This document shows positions 8,023 through 16,674 of a DNA stretch of 64,000 bases, one piece after another; the stretch's first letter is position 1; every line of letters starts with the position of its first letter. Under the pieces are notes generated by a model. It searched no databases. It was not told the DNA's origin and saw only the letters and a program-made list of their open reading frames with translations. The stretch comes from GCA-002726655 sp046582185 (GTDB lineage: Bacteria; Pseudomonadota; Gammaproteobacteria; Pseudomonadales; Azotimanducaceae), in assembly GCA_046582185.1 (NCBI GenBank), contig JAYGEX010000040.1, positions 199,810 through 263,809 of the forward strand, read 5' to 3'. The translations under genes and the position numbers were made by a program.

Positions 8023-11000
8023 AGCAATTACCTGGTTTGTTGATAATCCGGTCGCCGCCAATTTGATGATGTTGATCTTCCTGGCTGGCGGAGGTCTTTC
8101 TCTTCTGACCATGCACAAAGAGGAATTTCCGAATATTGAGCCCGGCGTGGTCATGGTTCAGGTTCCTTATCTTGGCGCGGCGCCAGAAGAAGTGGAACAA
8201 GCCGTCTGCATTCGCATAGAGGAAGCAATAGAAGGTGTAGAAGGCATTGAACGAATGCAGTCCAACGCCAACGAAGGCATGTGCTCTGTAACTCTGGTAC
8301 TGCTATCGGATACAAACGTCACCACAGCTCTCAATGATATTAAGGGGCGGGTTGATGCCATATCGACCTTTCCTGCAGAGACAGAAAAACCCATCGTTTC
8401 ATCCTTACAATTTCGCGGCCAAACGATATCCGTCATGATATCCGGTAGAACCGATGAAGCCACACTCAAATTACTCGCCAACGAAATAAGGGATGAAATT
8501 TCTTCACTCGACGGAATTTCCCAGGTGAGTGTCAATTACACCAGACCCTGGGAAATATCGATCGAAGTCAGCGAGCGTGTTTTACGACAATACAATCTAA
8601 CCATGAGTTCCATCGCAAAATCCATCAGGCAATCTTCCCTGGACCTACCAGGGGGATCAATCAAAACCGCTGGCGGCGAAGTGCTACTCCGAAGCAAAGG
8701 GCAAGCATATCGCGGCTACGAATATGAGGACATCGTTGTCGTCACCCGCCCAGATGGATCCAGGCTGACCATAGGTGATATCGCAACCGTTAGAGATGCA
8801 TTTCAGGAAGGTTATCTGCGCGCAAAATTTGATGGTGAACGCGCAGTAATGGTAACCGTCTACCGAGTCGGAGACGAGGATACTATGACGTCAGCGGCTT
8901 CGGTCAAAAGGTATATGGCAGAGAAACAACCATATCTTCCCAAGGGAATAAACCTGGATGTCTGGATTGACGAGTCTATTTCCCTGAACAGACGAATATC
9001 TGCGTTAACTAAAAATGCCTGGATGGGCCTGGCGCTGGTACTTCTAATCCTAACAATGTTCCTAAGGTTTAAAGTTGCAATGTGGGTAGCCGCTGGTATT
9101 CCGATTGCGATACTTGGTGCGGTCTGGATGTTCCCGCTTGCCGGAATCAATATCAGCACTTTGACCGTTCTCGCCTTTATATTAGTGTTAGGTATTATTG
9201 TTGATGATGCCATTGTTGTGGGTGAACGTGTATACAGCCATGAATCTGTCGATGTAAACCACCGTCAGGCCGCAATAGCTGGTGCAGAAGAAGTTGTTGT
9301 ACCGGTTGTATTTGGCGTCCTTACTACGATGGCTGCCTTTCTACCGATACTGACGCTTGAGGGCAGAATGGGCGGTTTCTTTTCGGTCATTGGCTGGGTA
9401 GTGGTAATTTGCCTTGTCTTCAGCCTGCTGGAATGTTTATTGGTATTGCCTGCCCACCTGGCGCATCGAAAAACAGACAGTTACCTTTTCAGCGAGACAG
9501 CCTTCGTTAAAAAATGGATAAAGTTTCAGGGTTATTTTGCAAATGGCCTGGAATCTTTCGCACACAATGTCTACCGCCCCTTTTTAATCAAAGTGCTGGA
9601 CTGGCGTTGGGTAACCTGGGCGGTGGGTACCGCTGTATTGGTCACCGCCGTCTCATTAATCGCAAGTGGCAGAATAGTATTTCAGTTCTTTCCTGCGGTG
9701 GAAGGCGACAGGATTTATGCCACTCTTAACATGCCTGAAGGCATCAATGTAGAAGTAACGGAACAAGGCGCAAAACAAATTGAGCTGGCAGCTCACCAAC
9801 TCATGAGGGAGATGGATGCAGATCTCGGCAAAGAGGAAGGCGAGCATACAATCAAGCACATCTTTGCATCAATCGGCGCGAACGTTGCACGCAGCAATGG
9901 CCCTCCGGGGCGTTCGGCTGGCGGTAGCCATCTCGCGGAGATTGTCATTGACCTGGTGCCAATCCAGGAGCGGGAAGGCTGGAATGCAAACCGGATTTCA
10001 GATCGCTGGAGGGAGATTGTTGGCTACATCCCGGATGCAATCGAACTTCAGTTCAACGCCAGTACATTTAGCGCCGGTGATCCAATCAAAATTCAACTCC
10101 AGGGACGAGACGTTGACGAACTCAGAAAGGCGGCCTTTCATCTCAGAGGTGAACTAGGTCGCTATCCGGGTGTTCTGGATTTATCGGATTCCTTCAGGTC
10201 GGGAAAACAAGAAATTAAACTCGACATTCTTCCTGAAGCGAAGCCTCTGGGCCTCACCTTGAATGACCTGGCGCGTCAGGTAAGGCAGGCATTTTATGGC
10301 GAGGAAGCACAACGAATTCAAAGAGGGACCGATGACGTTCGCGTCATGGTTCGCTACCCGGAAGACGAGCGAAAGTCTGTGGGCAATCTTGAAGATATGC
10401 GCATCAGAACGTCTGATGGCGTCGAAGTGCCCTTCTCCACTGTTGCCAAGGTAACTTATGGAACCGGCTTTTCATCGATAAGGAGAGAAGACAGACAACG
10501 CGTGGTGGATGTTCGTGGCGATATAAACCGTTCTCTTGTCACCCCGGAAGAAGTTATTGGGTCGGTGGAGAAAATCGTCTGTGATAAGGGAACCAGTTTC
10601 AATAGCAGCAAGAACCGTTGTTCGAACTCCCTATTCCCTGGTGTTAAGTATTCTAAAGGAGGGGAAGCCCAGGAAAGGGATAAGGCTATGAGTGGCATCA
10701 TAAAAACTGTGCCCGTGGCGCTGATGATCATATATGCGCTATTGGCGATACCGCTTAAGTCCTATACCCAACCTCTGGTGATTATGAGTGTCATACCCTT
10801 TGGCGCCGTGGGGGCAATCCTGGGTCACTATATTATGGGGTGGAATCTGGTCTTCTTCTCCATGCTAGGCATCATTGCCCTGTCCGGTGTCGTGGTGAAC
10901 GGCTCCCTTGTTCTGGTGGACTACATCAACAGACAAAGGCTTCAAGGCGTCCCTCTATTCGAAGCAGTCACCATGGCAGGCGTGGCTAGATTTCGCCCAA

Positions 11001-11275
11001 TTGTTCTAACGTCCGTCACTACCTTTGTGGGACTTGTTCCATTAATGGCAGATAAGGATCCTGAAACATTTATGTTTGTCCCAATGGCAATCTCTCTTGC
11101 GTTTGGTGTTTTGTTTGCAACAGTAATCACCCTATTTCTGGTTCCAAGCCTTTATCTGATGCTCGAAGATGTTCTTAAGCTTATGGGAAAGGATACGGAA
11201 GTAGATCCGGCATTAGTGACTCACCATCCAGAATCTGAGGCTGTACCTACTCTGACGACCGGGAGTGGTCATTGA
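8015..11275 (+). CDS. RND efflux transporter permease (AcrB/HAE family)
   Basis: 1086 residues from the ATG at 8015, which has GGAG at 8004-8007 and overlaps the adaptor stop by 8 bp. Residues near the N-terminus (FVDNPVAANLMMLIFLAGG) form TM1. TM4 carries GIIVDDAIVVGERV, the acidic pair used in proton relay. The C-terminal half repeats the fold, with late segments LGIIALSGVVVNGSLVLVDY and ALAFGVLF-like helices. It is a proton-driven tripartite pump subunit in the inner membrane. Substrates are unknown; the GntR-type regulator points to an organic acid, lipid-like or xenobiotic compound rather than metal ions. Confidence 0.93.
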   Translation: MHRAITWFVDNPVAANLMMLIFLAGGGLSLLTMHKEEFPNIEPGVVMVQVPYLGAAPEEVEQAVCIRIEEAIEGVEGIERMQSNANEGMCSVTLVLLSDTNVTTALNDIKGRVDAISTFPAETEKPIVSSLQFRGQTISVMISGRTDEATLKLLANEIRDEISSLDGISQVSVNYTRPWEISIEVSERVLRQYNLTMSSIAKSIRQSSLDLPGGSIKTAGGEVLLRSKGQAYRGYEYEDIVVVTRPDGSRLTIGDIATVRDAFQEGYLRAKFDGERAVMVTVYRVGDEDTMTSAASVKRYMAEKQPYLPKGINLDVWIDESISLNRRISALTKNAWMGLALVLLILTMFLRFKVAMWVAAGIPIAILGAVWMFPLAGINISTLTVLAFILVLGIIVDDAIVVGERVYSHESVDVNHRQAAIAGAEEVVVPVVFGVLTTMAAFLPILTLEGRMGGFFSVIGWVVVICLVFSLLECLLVLPAHLAHRKTDSYLFSETAFVKKWIKFQGYFANGLESFAHNVYRPFLIKVLDWRWVTWAVGTAVLVTAVSLIASGRIVFQFFPAVEGDRIYATLNMPEGINVEVTEQGAKQIELAAHQLMREMDADLGKEEGEHTIKHIFASIGANVARSNGPPGRSAGGSHLAEIVIDLVPIQEREGWNANRISDRWREIVGYIPDAIELQFNASTFSAGDPIKIQLQGRDVDELRKAAFHLRGELGRYPGVLDLSDSFRSGKQEIKLDILPEAKPLGLTLNDLARQVRQAFYGEEAQRIQRGTDDVRVMVRYPEDERKSVGNLEDMRIRTSDGVEVPFSTVAKVTYGTGFSSIRREDRQRVVDVRGDINRSLVTPEEVIGSVEKIVCDKGTSFNSSKNRCSNSLFPGVKYSKGGEAQERDKAMSGIIKTVPVALMIIYALLAIPLKSYTQPLVIMSVIPFGAVGAILGHYIMGWNLVFFSMLGIIALSGVVVNGSLVLVDYINRQRLQGVPLFEAVTMAGVARFRPIVLTSVTTFVGLVPLMADKDPETFMFVPMAISLAFGVLFATVITLFLVPSLYLMLEDVLKLMGKDTEVDPALVTHHPESEAVPTLTTGSGH

Positions 11276-11334
11276 TTAAAAAACCGTAAGATTGTAATCA
11301 TGGAGACTGTTTTCACGAACACAAGGAAAGTTCG

Positions 11335-11694
11335 TTGCAGAAATCTAGCAGGTATGCCATTGAGACGATTGATGGCATAACAATTGTTCGGATGCATGAG
11401 AAGGCGAGCCTGGATGATGTTCGTTCGGCATTCAATGATCTAAGCAAATCCGAACCCAGTAATCTGAGACTCTGGCATCTTGAAAGAGGCTGGAACTTAA
11501 CGACTGCGCAAATTCGGTCATTTGCGCAGTATTCAAAATCGAAGTCCGTTGATGACATCAAACTTGCAGTCGTGACAAACGAAAACCTTAGCTATGGGCT
11601 GGCGCGGATGTTTCAGGCTTACTGGGAAGATCCTCGAATGAGCCAACAGAACTTCGCGACAGAGGAAGCAGCAATTACATGGCTAAAAGAATAG
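11335..11694 (+). CDS. SpoIIAA-like (STAS-fold) small protein
   Basis: 119 residues starting at a TTG, with AAGGAAAG just upstream (11322-11329). The pattern YAIETIDGITIVRMHEKASLDDV, a central LWHLERGWNLT strand, LAVVTNENLSYGLARMF, and the closing ATEEAAITWL resemble the SpoIIAA-like family (PF11964), cytoplasmic STAS-fold proteins of unclear function. Written here only as short motifs; the match is by pattern. It follows the RND pump by 59 bp and overlaps the next gene by 16 bp, so it may be in the same transcript. No catalytic residues can be assigned. Confidence 0.6.
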   Translation: MQKSSRYAIETIDGITIVRMHEKASLDDVRSAFNDLSKSEPSNLRLWHLERGWNLTTAQIRSFAQYSKSKSVDDIKLAVVTNENLSYGLARMFQAYWEDPRMSQQNFATEEAAITWLKE

Positions 11695-12110
11695 CGCCGA
11701 TTCCGGAACAAAAAATAGCAGATACCTTTGACGGATATCCACTACCGGTGCGAGCCAAGCTACTGATCATCAGACAACTGATCATTGATACCGCGCTGGA
11801 AGCAGAAGGTGTGGGTAGGTTGGAGGAAACCCTAAAATGGGGTGAGCCCGCATATCTCACCAAAGGGGGCAGTACCATCAGGATCAGTCAACACAAACCC
11901 AGCCCAGAGCACTACGCAATATACTTTATCTGCAGCACAAACCTCATAGACACATTCCAGGAACTCTATCCTGAAACGTTTACCTTCGAGGGAAATAGAG
12001 CAATCGTCTTTCACCTGAACGACAAACTCCCCGTTAACGAACTCAAACATTGTCTGTCTTTGGTTTTGAGCTACCATACCCGAAAAAAATTGACGTTGCT
12101 GGGCGCGTAA
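11679..12110 (+). CDS. DUF1801 (YdhG-like) protein
   Basis: 143 residues. The segment LEETLKWGEPAYLTKGG followed by STIRISQHK and later YAIYFICSTNLI is characteristic of DUF1801 / YdhG-like proteins, a small alpha-beta fold of unknown biochemical role. The start codon overlaps the end of the SpoIIAA-like gene by 16 bp, implying translational coupling. There is no signal peptide or membrane segment, so it is cytoplasmic. Its link to the upstream pump is by position only. Confidence 0.75.
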   Translation: MAKRIAPIPEQKIADTFDGYPLPVRAKLLIIRQLIIDTALEAEGVGRLEETLKWGEPAYLTKGGSTIRISQHKPSPEHYAIYFICSTNLIDTFQELYPETFTFEGNRAIVFHLNDKLPVNELKHCLSLVLSYHTRKKLTLLGA

Positions 12111-12133
12111 TACGTCAAAAACTGAGAACCCAT

Positions 12134-12170
12134 TGACAAAACTTGTCACTTCAGTGGCTACTGTTTGTCA
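12134..12170. promoter_or_regulatory. TGACAA/TTGTCA inverted repeat plus extra half-site
   Basis: A perfect 6-3-6 inverted repeat, TGACAA (12134-12139) and TTGTCA (12143-12148), is followed by another TTGTCA at 12165-12170, 22 bp (about two helical turns) further on. It lies 83-119 bp ahead of the sigma-54-like promoter at 12253, where an enhancer-binding activator would be expected. The protein that binds is unknown and no enhancer-binding protein is encoded in the window. Confidence 0.4.
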
Positions 12171-12252
12171 CTCCTCGTTCTGATCTACTGCGCGCCGATG
12201 CTTAAACATCCTGATTTATCTATATATATATTATATAAGAATATATGACCCT

Positions 12253-12267
12253 TGGCACAGCAAATGC
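12253..12267 (+). promoter_or_regulatory. Sigma-54-like promoter ahead of the 94-residue ORF
   Basis: TGGCACAGCAAATGC has the GG and GC elements at the required 12-bp separation and matches the consensus TGGCACGRNNNTTGC except at two positions. Transcription would start near 12279, about 52 bp ahead of the downstream ORF. An upstream dyad fits an activator site. Sequence match only. Confidence 0.45.
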
Positions 12268-12274
12268 GTTTTTT

Positions 12275-12320
12275 AGACATGTATTTCTAACAAGTTAAGA
12301 CATGTCCTTGTAACAAGTAT
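12275..12320 (+). repeat. Two 23-bp imperfect direct repeats in the leader
   Basis: Two 23-bp units start at 12275 and 12298, 18 of 23 positions identical, both beginning AGACATGT and containing TAACAAGT. The second contains the perfect 8-bp palindrome GACATGTC (12299-12306). They cover the predicted start of the sigma-54-like promoter and the leader of the 94-residue ORF. They look like paired sites for a dimeric regulator, or an RNA structure; nothing shows which. Confidence 0.55.
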
Positions 12321-12330
12321 TGGAATCGCT

Positions 12331-12615
12331 ATGGACGAGCACACTCTATGCCAGGAAAATCTCGAATACCGAGGTACCCGAGGCATCAGTCGAGACAATA
12401 AAACTACAGGGTTTTCACCTGCATTCCGGGAAGAGAAAACCGGACGTATAGAAATCGTCCGGCTCAGTAATGGTCATCCGGCACCAGCTCATATCATCAG
12501 TTGGTTGCCAGTAGACTGGGCACTGACACGAGATGAACACGGCGCGATCATGGAGCTGATTCCCGACATCGTCTCAGGATTTGTACGCCAAGGTTTGTTC
12601 TATACTCGCAAGTAG
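12331..12615 (+). CDS. Small hypothetical protein
   Basis: 94 residues with no recognised domain, no signal peptide and no membrane segment. The C-terminal half (HIISWLPVDWALTRDEHG then IPDIVSGFVRQGLFY) looks folded and helical, while the N-terminal 40 residues are polar. There is no good Shine-Dalgarno sequence before the ATG. The gene is preceded by a sigma-54-like promoter and paired direct repeats, which suggests a tightly regulated product. I do not recognise the family. Confidence 0.5.
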   Translation: MDEHTLCQENLEYRGTRGISRDNKTTGFSPAFREEKTGRIEIVRLSNGHPAPAHIISWLPVDWALTRDEHGAIMELIPDIVSGFVRQGLFYTRK

Positions 12616-12706
12616 GCAGCAGAGTTTCAAAGCCTTATCGCTGACTAAAAGATGCGTGGCAACAACGCCTGAGAACTTTCCTCAAAAGCAGTCCTTAAGA
12701 ACATTC

Positions 12707-13600
12707 TTAACTTAGAAACTTCCTGATGACCGCATTCAGAGCATCCGGTTCATCATAATGGATCATATGCCCTGCTCCGGGGATAGATATATGTTCTGCG
12801 TCCTTGAATAAACCTCGTCGCCGCTCAATGTCAGCATCATGATGGGCTTGCTGGTCAGACACACCCACCAAATTTTTAGTCCAGTAATCCAGAGAATTTT
12901 CGCCAGAGATAATTTGCACAGGGCATTGAATGTGCGAGTAAAGCACCTCACTCTCATCGTGAGAGAAGGTGCCCCACACCATGGCCACCCGTGAATCCCA
13001 CTTCCAGCGAACGCCACCTTCTATAACCTCTTCCACGCCGTGCTCGGCAATCAATGTCGCAGTACTTTCAATTAACTTCGGGTTATTCCGCATCAGCCTC
13101 ACCCTGGCCTCCCCATCATCCTGCATTACCCTGCGTTCACCTTTTAATTCAAGCGCAGCAGAAACAAACTTACGCCAGTTTTCCACGTGCTGTTTGCCAT
13201 TAGAGGCACGACGCGGCGGTCCCATGCCATCGATGAGTATCAAGCGACTTACATCTTCCGGGTATAGAGCCGCAAACTTGGAAGCGATATGCCCGCCCAG
13301 GCTATGGCCTACCAGGACCGGGCACGAGAGTTTGAAAAAATCCACAAGTGCCCTGAGATCAGCCACCAGCTGCGCCATGGAGTAACTGCCAGTATTGTCG
13401 CTATCACCGTGTCCTCGTAAATCCATTGCGACAACGTGGTATTCCGGAAACGCCGCGGCAATGCTACTCATGCTCAAGGCATGATCTCGCATGCCGTGGA
13501 TGAGCACCATTGGACTCCCCTGTTGATTGCCAAAATCAACAGCCGAAATTCGGCAATCGGCCCCGTCAAAAAAAATTCTACTCTCCATATCACCCATCAC
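12707..13600 (-). CDS. Alpha/beta hydrolase
   Basis: 297 residues, alpha/beta-hydrolase fold. The oxyanion segment is LIHGMRDH (about residue 33). The nucleophile elbow is VGHSLGGH (Ser near 99), with the preceding MDLRGHGDSD strand. A late GAGHMIHYDEPD supplies the catalytic His, and an Asp lies before it. These proteins hydrolyse esters, epoxides, haloalkanes or C-C bonds in the cytoplasm. The start may be either Met 1, Met 2 or Met 5 because several ATGs cluster there. The stop codon lies within a small TTAAGAA/TTCTTAA palindrome (12695-12710). The substrate is not predictable. Confidence 0.88.
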   Translation of the reverse strand: MMGDMESRIFFDGADCRISAVDFGNQQGSPMVLIHGMRDHALSMSSIAAAFPEYHVVAMDLRGHGDSDNTGSYSMAQLVADLRALVDFFKLSCPVLVGHSLGGHIASKFAALYPEDVSRLILIDGMGPPRRASNGKQHVENWRKFVSAALELKGERRVMQDDGEARVRLMRNNPKLIESTATLIAEHGVEEVIEGGVRWKWDSRVAMVWGTFSHDESEVLYSHIQCPVQIISGENSLDYWTKNLVGVSDQQAHHDADIERRRGLFKDAEHISIPGAGHMIHYDEPDALNAVIRKFLS

Positions 13601-13928
13601 TACTTCAATATTGATTTAATCCACCGATTACTATTTACCAGGCCAGCTATTAACCTCTGTAAGTGTTTCCTTGCGGAGGCTTGAACTTTACAGCCAGGGT
13701 AAGTAACTCTTATCAGCGCGATAAAGAATATATACAATATTAAATGATCTCACACCTATTCAAGTTGTTTTGCTCCTATAGACACGCCAAGATAATTTGA
13801 ACAGATAACGATCTTGTAGCTGAGTCTCAGACTTCGGCCTAATATCGAAGAACACTCTTTCGGTATCGATCTCTTATAGATTTAGTGTAGATTAGCTAAC
13901 ATTTATCAACTCTAGGATTTAGTCTCCA
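13601..13928. other. Intergenic region between divergent hydrolase and M16 protease genes
   Basis: 328 bp with no convincing ORF, RNA gene or repeat. It must hold the two divergent promoters, but no clear -35/-10 pair or operator stands out. The region is AT-rich, especially around 13720-13760. Confidence 0.4.
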
Positions 13929-16661
13929 ATGCAATTTTTAATGCCCTTGATTCTTCTATTCATCAGTTGCAATTCTCTTGCCGCATCGGACCCATTCGAT
14001 CTCGATGTAGATATTCCCTATACCCTGCACACCCTGGAGAACGGCTTAACGCTAATCGTTCATGAAGACCACAAGGCGCCAATCGCTGCAGTTAATATCT
14101 GGTACCACGTCGGCTCGAAGGACGAGAAGGCAGGCAAAACTGGCTTTGCGCATCTGTTCGAGCACTTAATGTTCAACGGCAGTGAGAACTACAATGATGA
14201 TTACATGCGAGCTACTGAAAAATTAGGCGCAACCACGCTGAATGGCACCACCAGCTTTGATCGAACCAACTACTTCCAGAACGTCCCTATCAATGCACTT
14301 GATTCTATTCTCTGGCTTGAATCTGATCGTATGGGCCACCTTCTTGGCGCCATTACCCAGGACAAGCTCGATGAGCAGAGAGCAGTCGTCAAAAACGAGA
14401 AACGCCAGGGTGAAAATTCACCCTACGGAAAGGCCGCCATCATTCAATACGACAATATTTACCCTGCTGGCCACCCTTATTCCTGGACACCTATTGGTAC
14501 AATGGAAGACCTGGATGCTGCGAGTCTGGACGATGTGCATCAGTGGTTCAAGAAACATTATGGTGCCGCCAATACCGTCATTGTGGTTGCCGGAGATGTG
14601 AATACAGCGGAGATTATCAACAAGGTCGAATACTATTTTGGTGACGTCGAACCTGGCCCTCCCCTGACTCATCACGAATCCTGGGTGGCAAAGCTGACAG
14701 GAACCAAAGTCCAGATATCCCATGATCGTGTCCCACAAACGATGATCCTCAAATCCTGGAATACACCTGGCCACAGTACAAAAGATTCTAACTATCTTAG
14801 TATGGTTGGCGCAGTACTGAGCAGCGGTAAAAATTCGAGACTCTATCAACGACTTGTTTACAATGAGCAATTGGTCTCTACGGTTAGCGCTTATGTTTCC
14901 GGATATGAAATCGCCGGTACATTCGAAATTTCTGCCATGGTTAATCCCGGCGTAGATGAAGACAAGGTCAATGCGATTATCGATGAAGAGCTGGCGAAGT
15001 TCCTGAAGAATGGGCCCACTCGTAAAGAGCTGGAAAGGGTCAAGATTCAGAACATTAGTGGATTCATCCGCGCCCTGGAGAAAGTGGGCGGGTTTGGAGG
15101 CAAGTCTGACTTATTGGCATCAAACTATATCTACAACGGCGATCCCTCCTTCTACCAGAAGGAACTCGAGTGGGTAAAAGAAGCCACCCGCAAGGATCTT
15201 AAAAACACGGCAATCAAATGGCTCTCCGATGGGCTGTATCATCTGGAAATACGTGCCTATCCTGAGATGCAAAGCATCGATACAGGCGTTGACCGCAGTG
15301 GCATTCCTGTACCCGGTACACCGCCAATAGCAGCATTTGATTCATTTGAACGGGCGGAACTCAGCAACGGGTTAAAAGTCATATTTGCCAGAAGGGATAC
15401 CATCCCAACCATTCAGATGCAGGTATCGCTGGACGCAGGTTATGCATCGGATCAGTTCGGCAAGCCTGGCACAGCAAAACTCGCCATGAATATGCTGGAT
15501 GAGGGTACCAAGCGGCGCAGTACACTGGAAATAAACGAAGAACTCATCTTGTTAGGTGCCAGCATCAGCACCGGATCCAATCTTGATACTTCATTCGTCA
15601 GTTTATCAACGCTGACATCGACCCTGGATAACTCACTGGATTTGTTTGCGGATGTTGTACTAAACCCTTCGTTCCCGGAAGAGGAACTGGAGCGGCTGCG
15701 ATTACAACTCATCACAGGTATATCGAGGGAGCAGCAAAGTCCGCTCGCCATGGCTCAGCGCGTTCTGCCGGAACTGTTGTACGGCAAGAAACATGCTTAC
15801 GGAAATCCGCGTACTGGCTCGGGAACCGTTAGCTCTGTGAAGAGTATCACCCTGGATGAGATCAGGAATTTCCACAAGACATGGTTCAAGGCAAACCATG
15901 CAACCATGATCATCGTCGGCGATACAACTCTCGATATTATGCTGCCTAAATTAGAAAAAGCCTTTGGCAAGTGGCAGAGCGGCTCCATTCCCACAAAGAA
16001 TATCAGCGAGGTTCCACAACAGGATCACACCAGCATCTATCTGGTGGATCGGCCTGGCTCCGAACAATCGATCTTGTTTGCCGCACAACTGGCGACGCCT
16101 AAGGCAAACCCGGATGAAATAGCCACCGAAGCAATGAACGACATCATTGGCGGCATGACCACATCGCGGATCAATATGAACCTGAGGGAGGACAAAGGCT
16201 GGACCTACGGCGCCCAGACTGGCTTGTTCAACGCCAAGGGACAGAGGATATTTTTTGTCTATTCAAGTGTCCAGACAGATAAGACCAGAGAATCCATAGA
16301 AGAAGTGATCAAAGAGCTCAACAACTTCATTGCAGATGTTCCGGCCACACAAACGGAGCTAGACAAGTCCGTTACCAACAATACGCTATCCTTATCAGGG
16401 AGATGGGAAACAGCAGGCGCAGTTCTTGGATCGATATCCCAGCTTGTTCAATATGGCTTGCCCGATAGGTATTTTAACGAGTATGCAAGCAAGGTGAGCG
16501 CCCTTTCCCTTGATGACGTCCATGCCGTTGCCCGTAAGATCATCAACCCGGACAGGATGGTCTGGGTCGTTGTTGGCGACAAAGCTGTAATTGAACCCGA
16601 GTTAAAGAAGCTGGGCCTTGGCGAGGTTCATATTATCGATGCCGATGGCAACAGGCAGTGA
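13929..16661 (+). CDS. M16 family zinc metalloprotease (pitrilysin-like), exported
   Basis: 910 residues. The N-terminal hydrophobic stretch (MPLILLFISCNSLAAS) is a signal peptide, possibly a lipobox-like one. The inverted zinc motif HLFEH is at 75-79, with the distal Glu in VVKNEKRQ at about 157. Two M16 units follow each other: the active one at 30-450 and a second at about 470-880 that lacks HxxEH but retains the fold (NGLKVIFARRD, GTKRRSTLEINEEL). Such proteins degrade peptides in the periplasm. Its last bases run close to the CoA-transferase gene, and the two are probably co-transcribed although functionally unrelated. Confidence 0.9.
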   Translation: MQFLMPLILLFISCNSLAASDPFDLDVDIPYTLHTLENGLTLIVHEDHKAPIAAVNIWYHVGSKDEKAGKTGFAHLFEHLMFNGSENYNDDYMRATEKLGATTLNGTTSFDRTNYFQNVPINALDSILWLESDRMGHLLGAITQDKLDEQRAVVKNEKRQGENSPYGKAAIIQYDNIYPAGHPYSWTPIGTMEDLDAASLDDVHQWFKKHYGAANTVIVVAGDVNTAEIINKVEYYFGDVEPGPPLTHHESWVAKLTGTKVQISHDRVPQTMILKSWNTPGHSTKDSNYLSMVGAVLSSGKNSRLYQRLVYNEQLVSTVSAYVSGYEIAGTFEISAMVNPGVDEDKVNAIIDEELAKFLKNGPTRKELERVKIQNISGFIRALEKVGGFGGKSDLLASNYIYNGDPSFYQKELEWVKEATRKDLKNTAIKWLSDGLYHLEIRAYPEMQSIDTGVDRSGIPVPGTPPIAAFDSFERAELSNGLKVIFARRDTIPTIQMQVSLDAGYASDQFGKPGTAKLAMNMLDEGTKRRSTLEINEELILLGASISTGSNLDTSFVSLSTLTSTLDNSLDLFADVVLNPSFPEEELERLRLQLITGISREQQSPLAMAQRVLPELLYGKKHAYGNPRTGSGTVSSVKSITLDEIRNFHKTWFKANHATMIIVGDTTLDIMLPKLEKAFGKWQSGSIPTKNISEVPQQDHTSIYLVDRPGSEQSILFAAQLATPKANPDEIATEAMNDIIGGMTTSRINMNLREDKGWTYGAQTGLFNAKGQRIFFVYSSVQTDKTRESIEEVIKELNNFIADVPATQTELDKSVTNNTLSLSGRWETAGAVLGSISQLVQYGLPDRYFNEYASKVSALSLDDVHAVARKIINPDRMVWVVVGDKAVIEPELKKLGLGEVHIIDADGNRQ

Positions 16662-16674
16662 GAGACATCATTTA

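Noticed and set aside
12331..12615. Antitoxin or toxin assignment for the 94-residue ORF
   Set aside because: No partner ORF or known toxin-antitoxin motif is next to it, so the assignment would be a guess.
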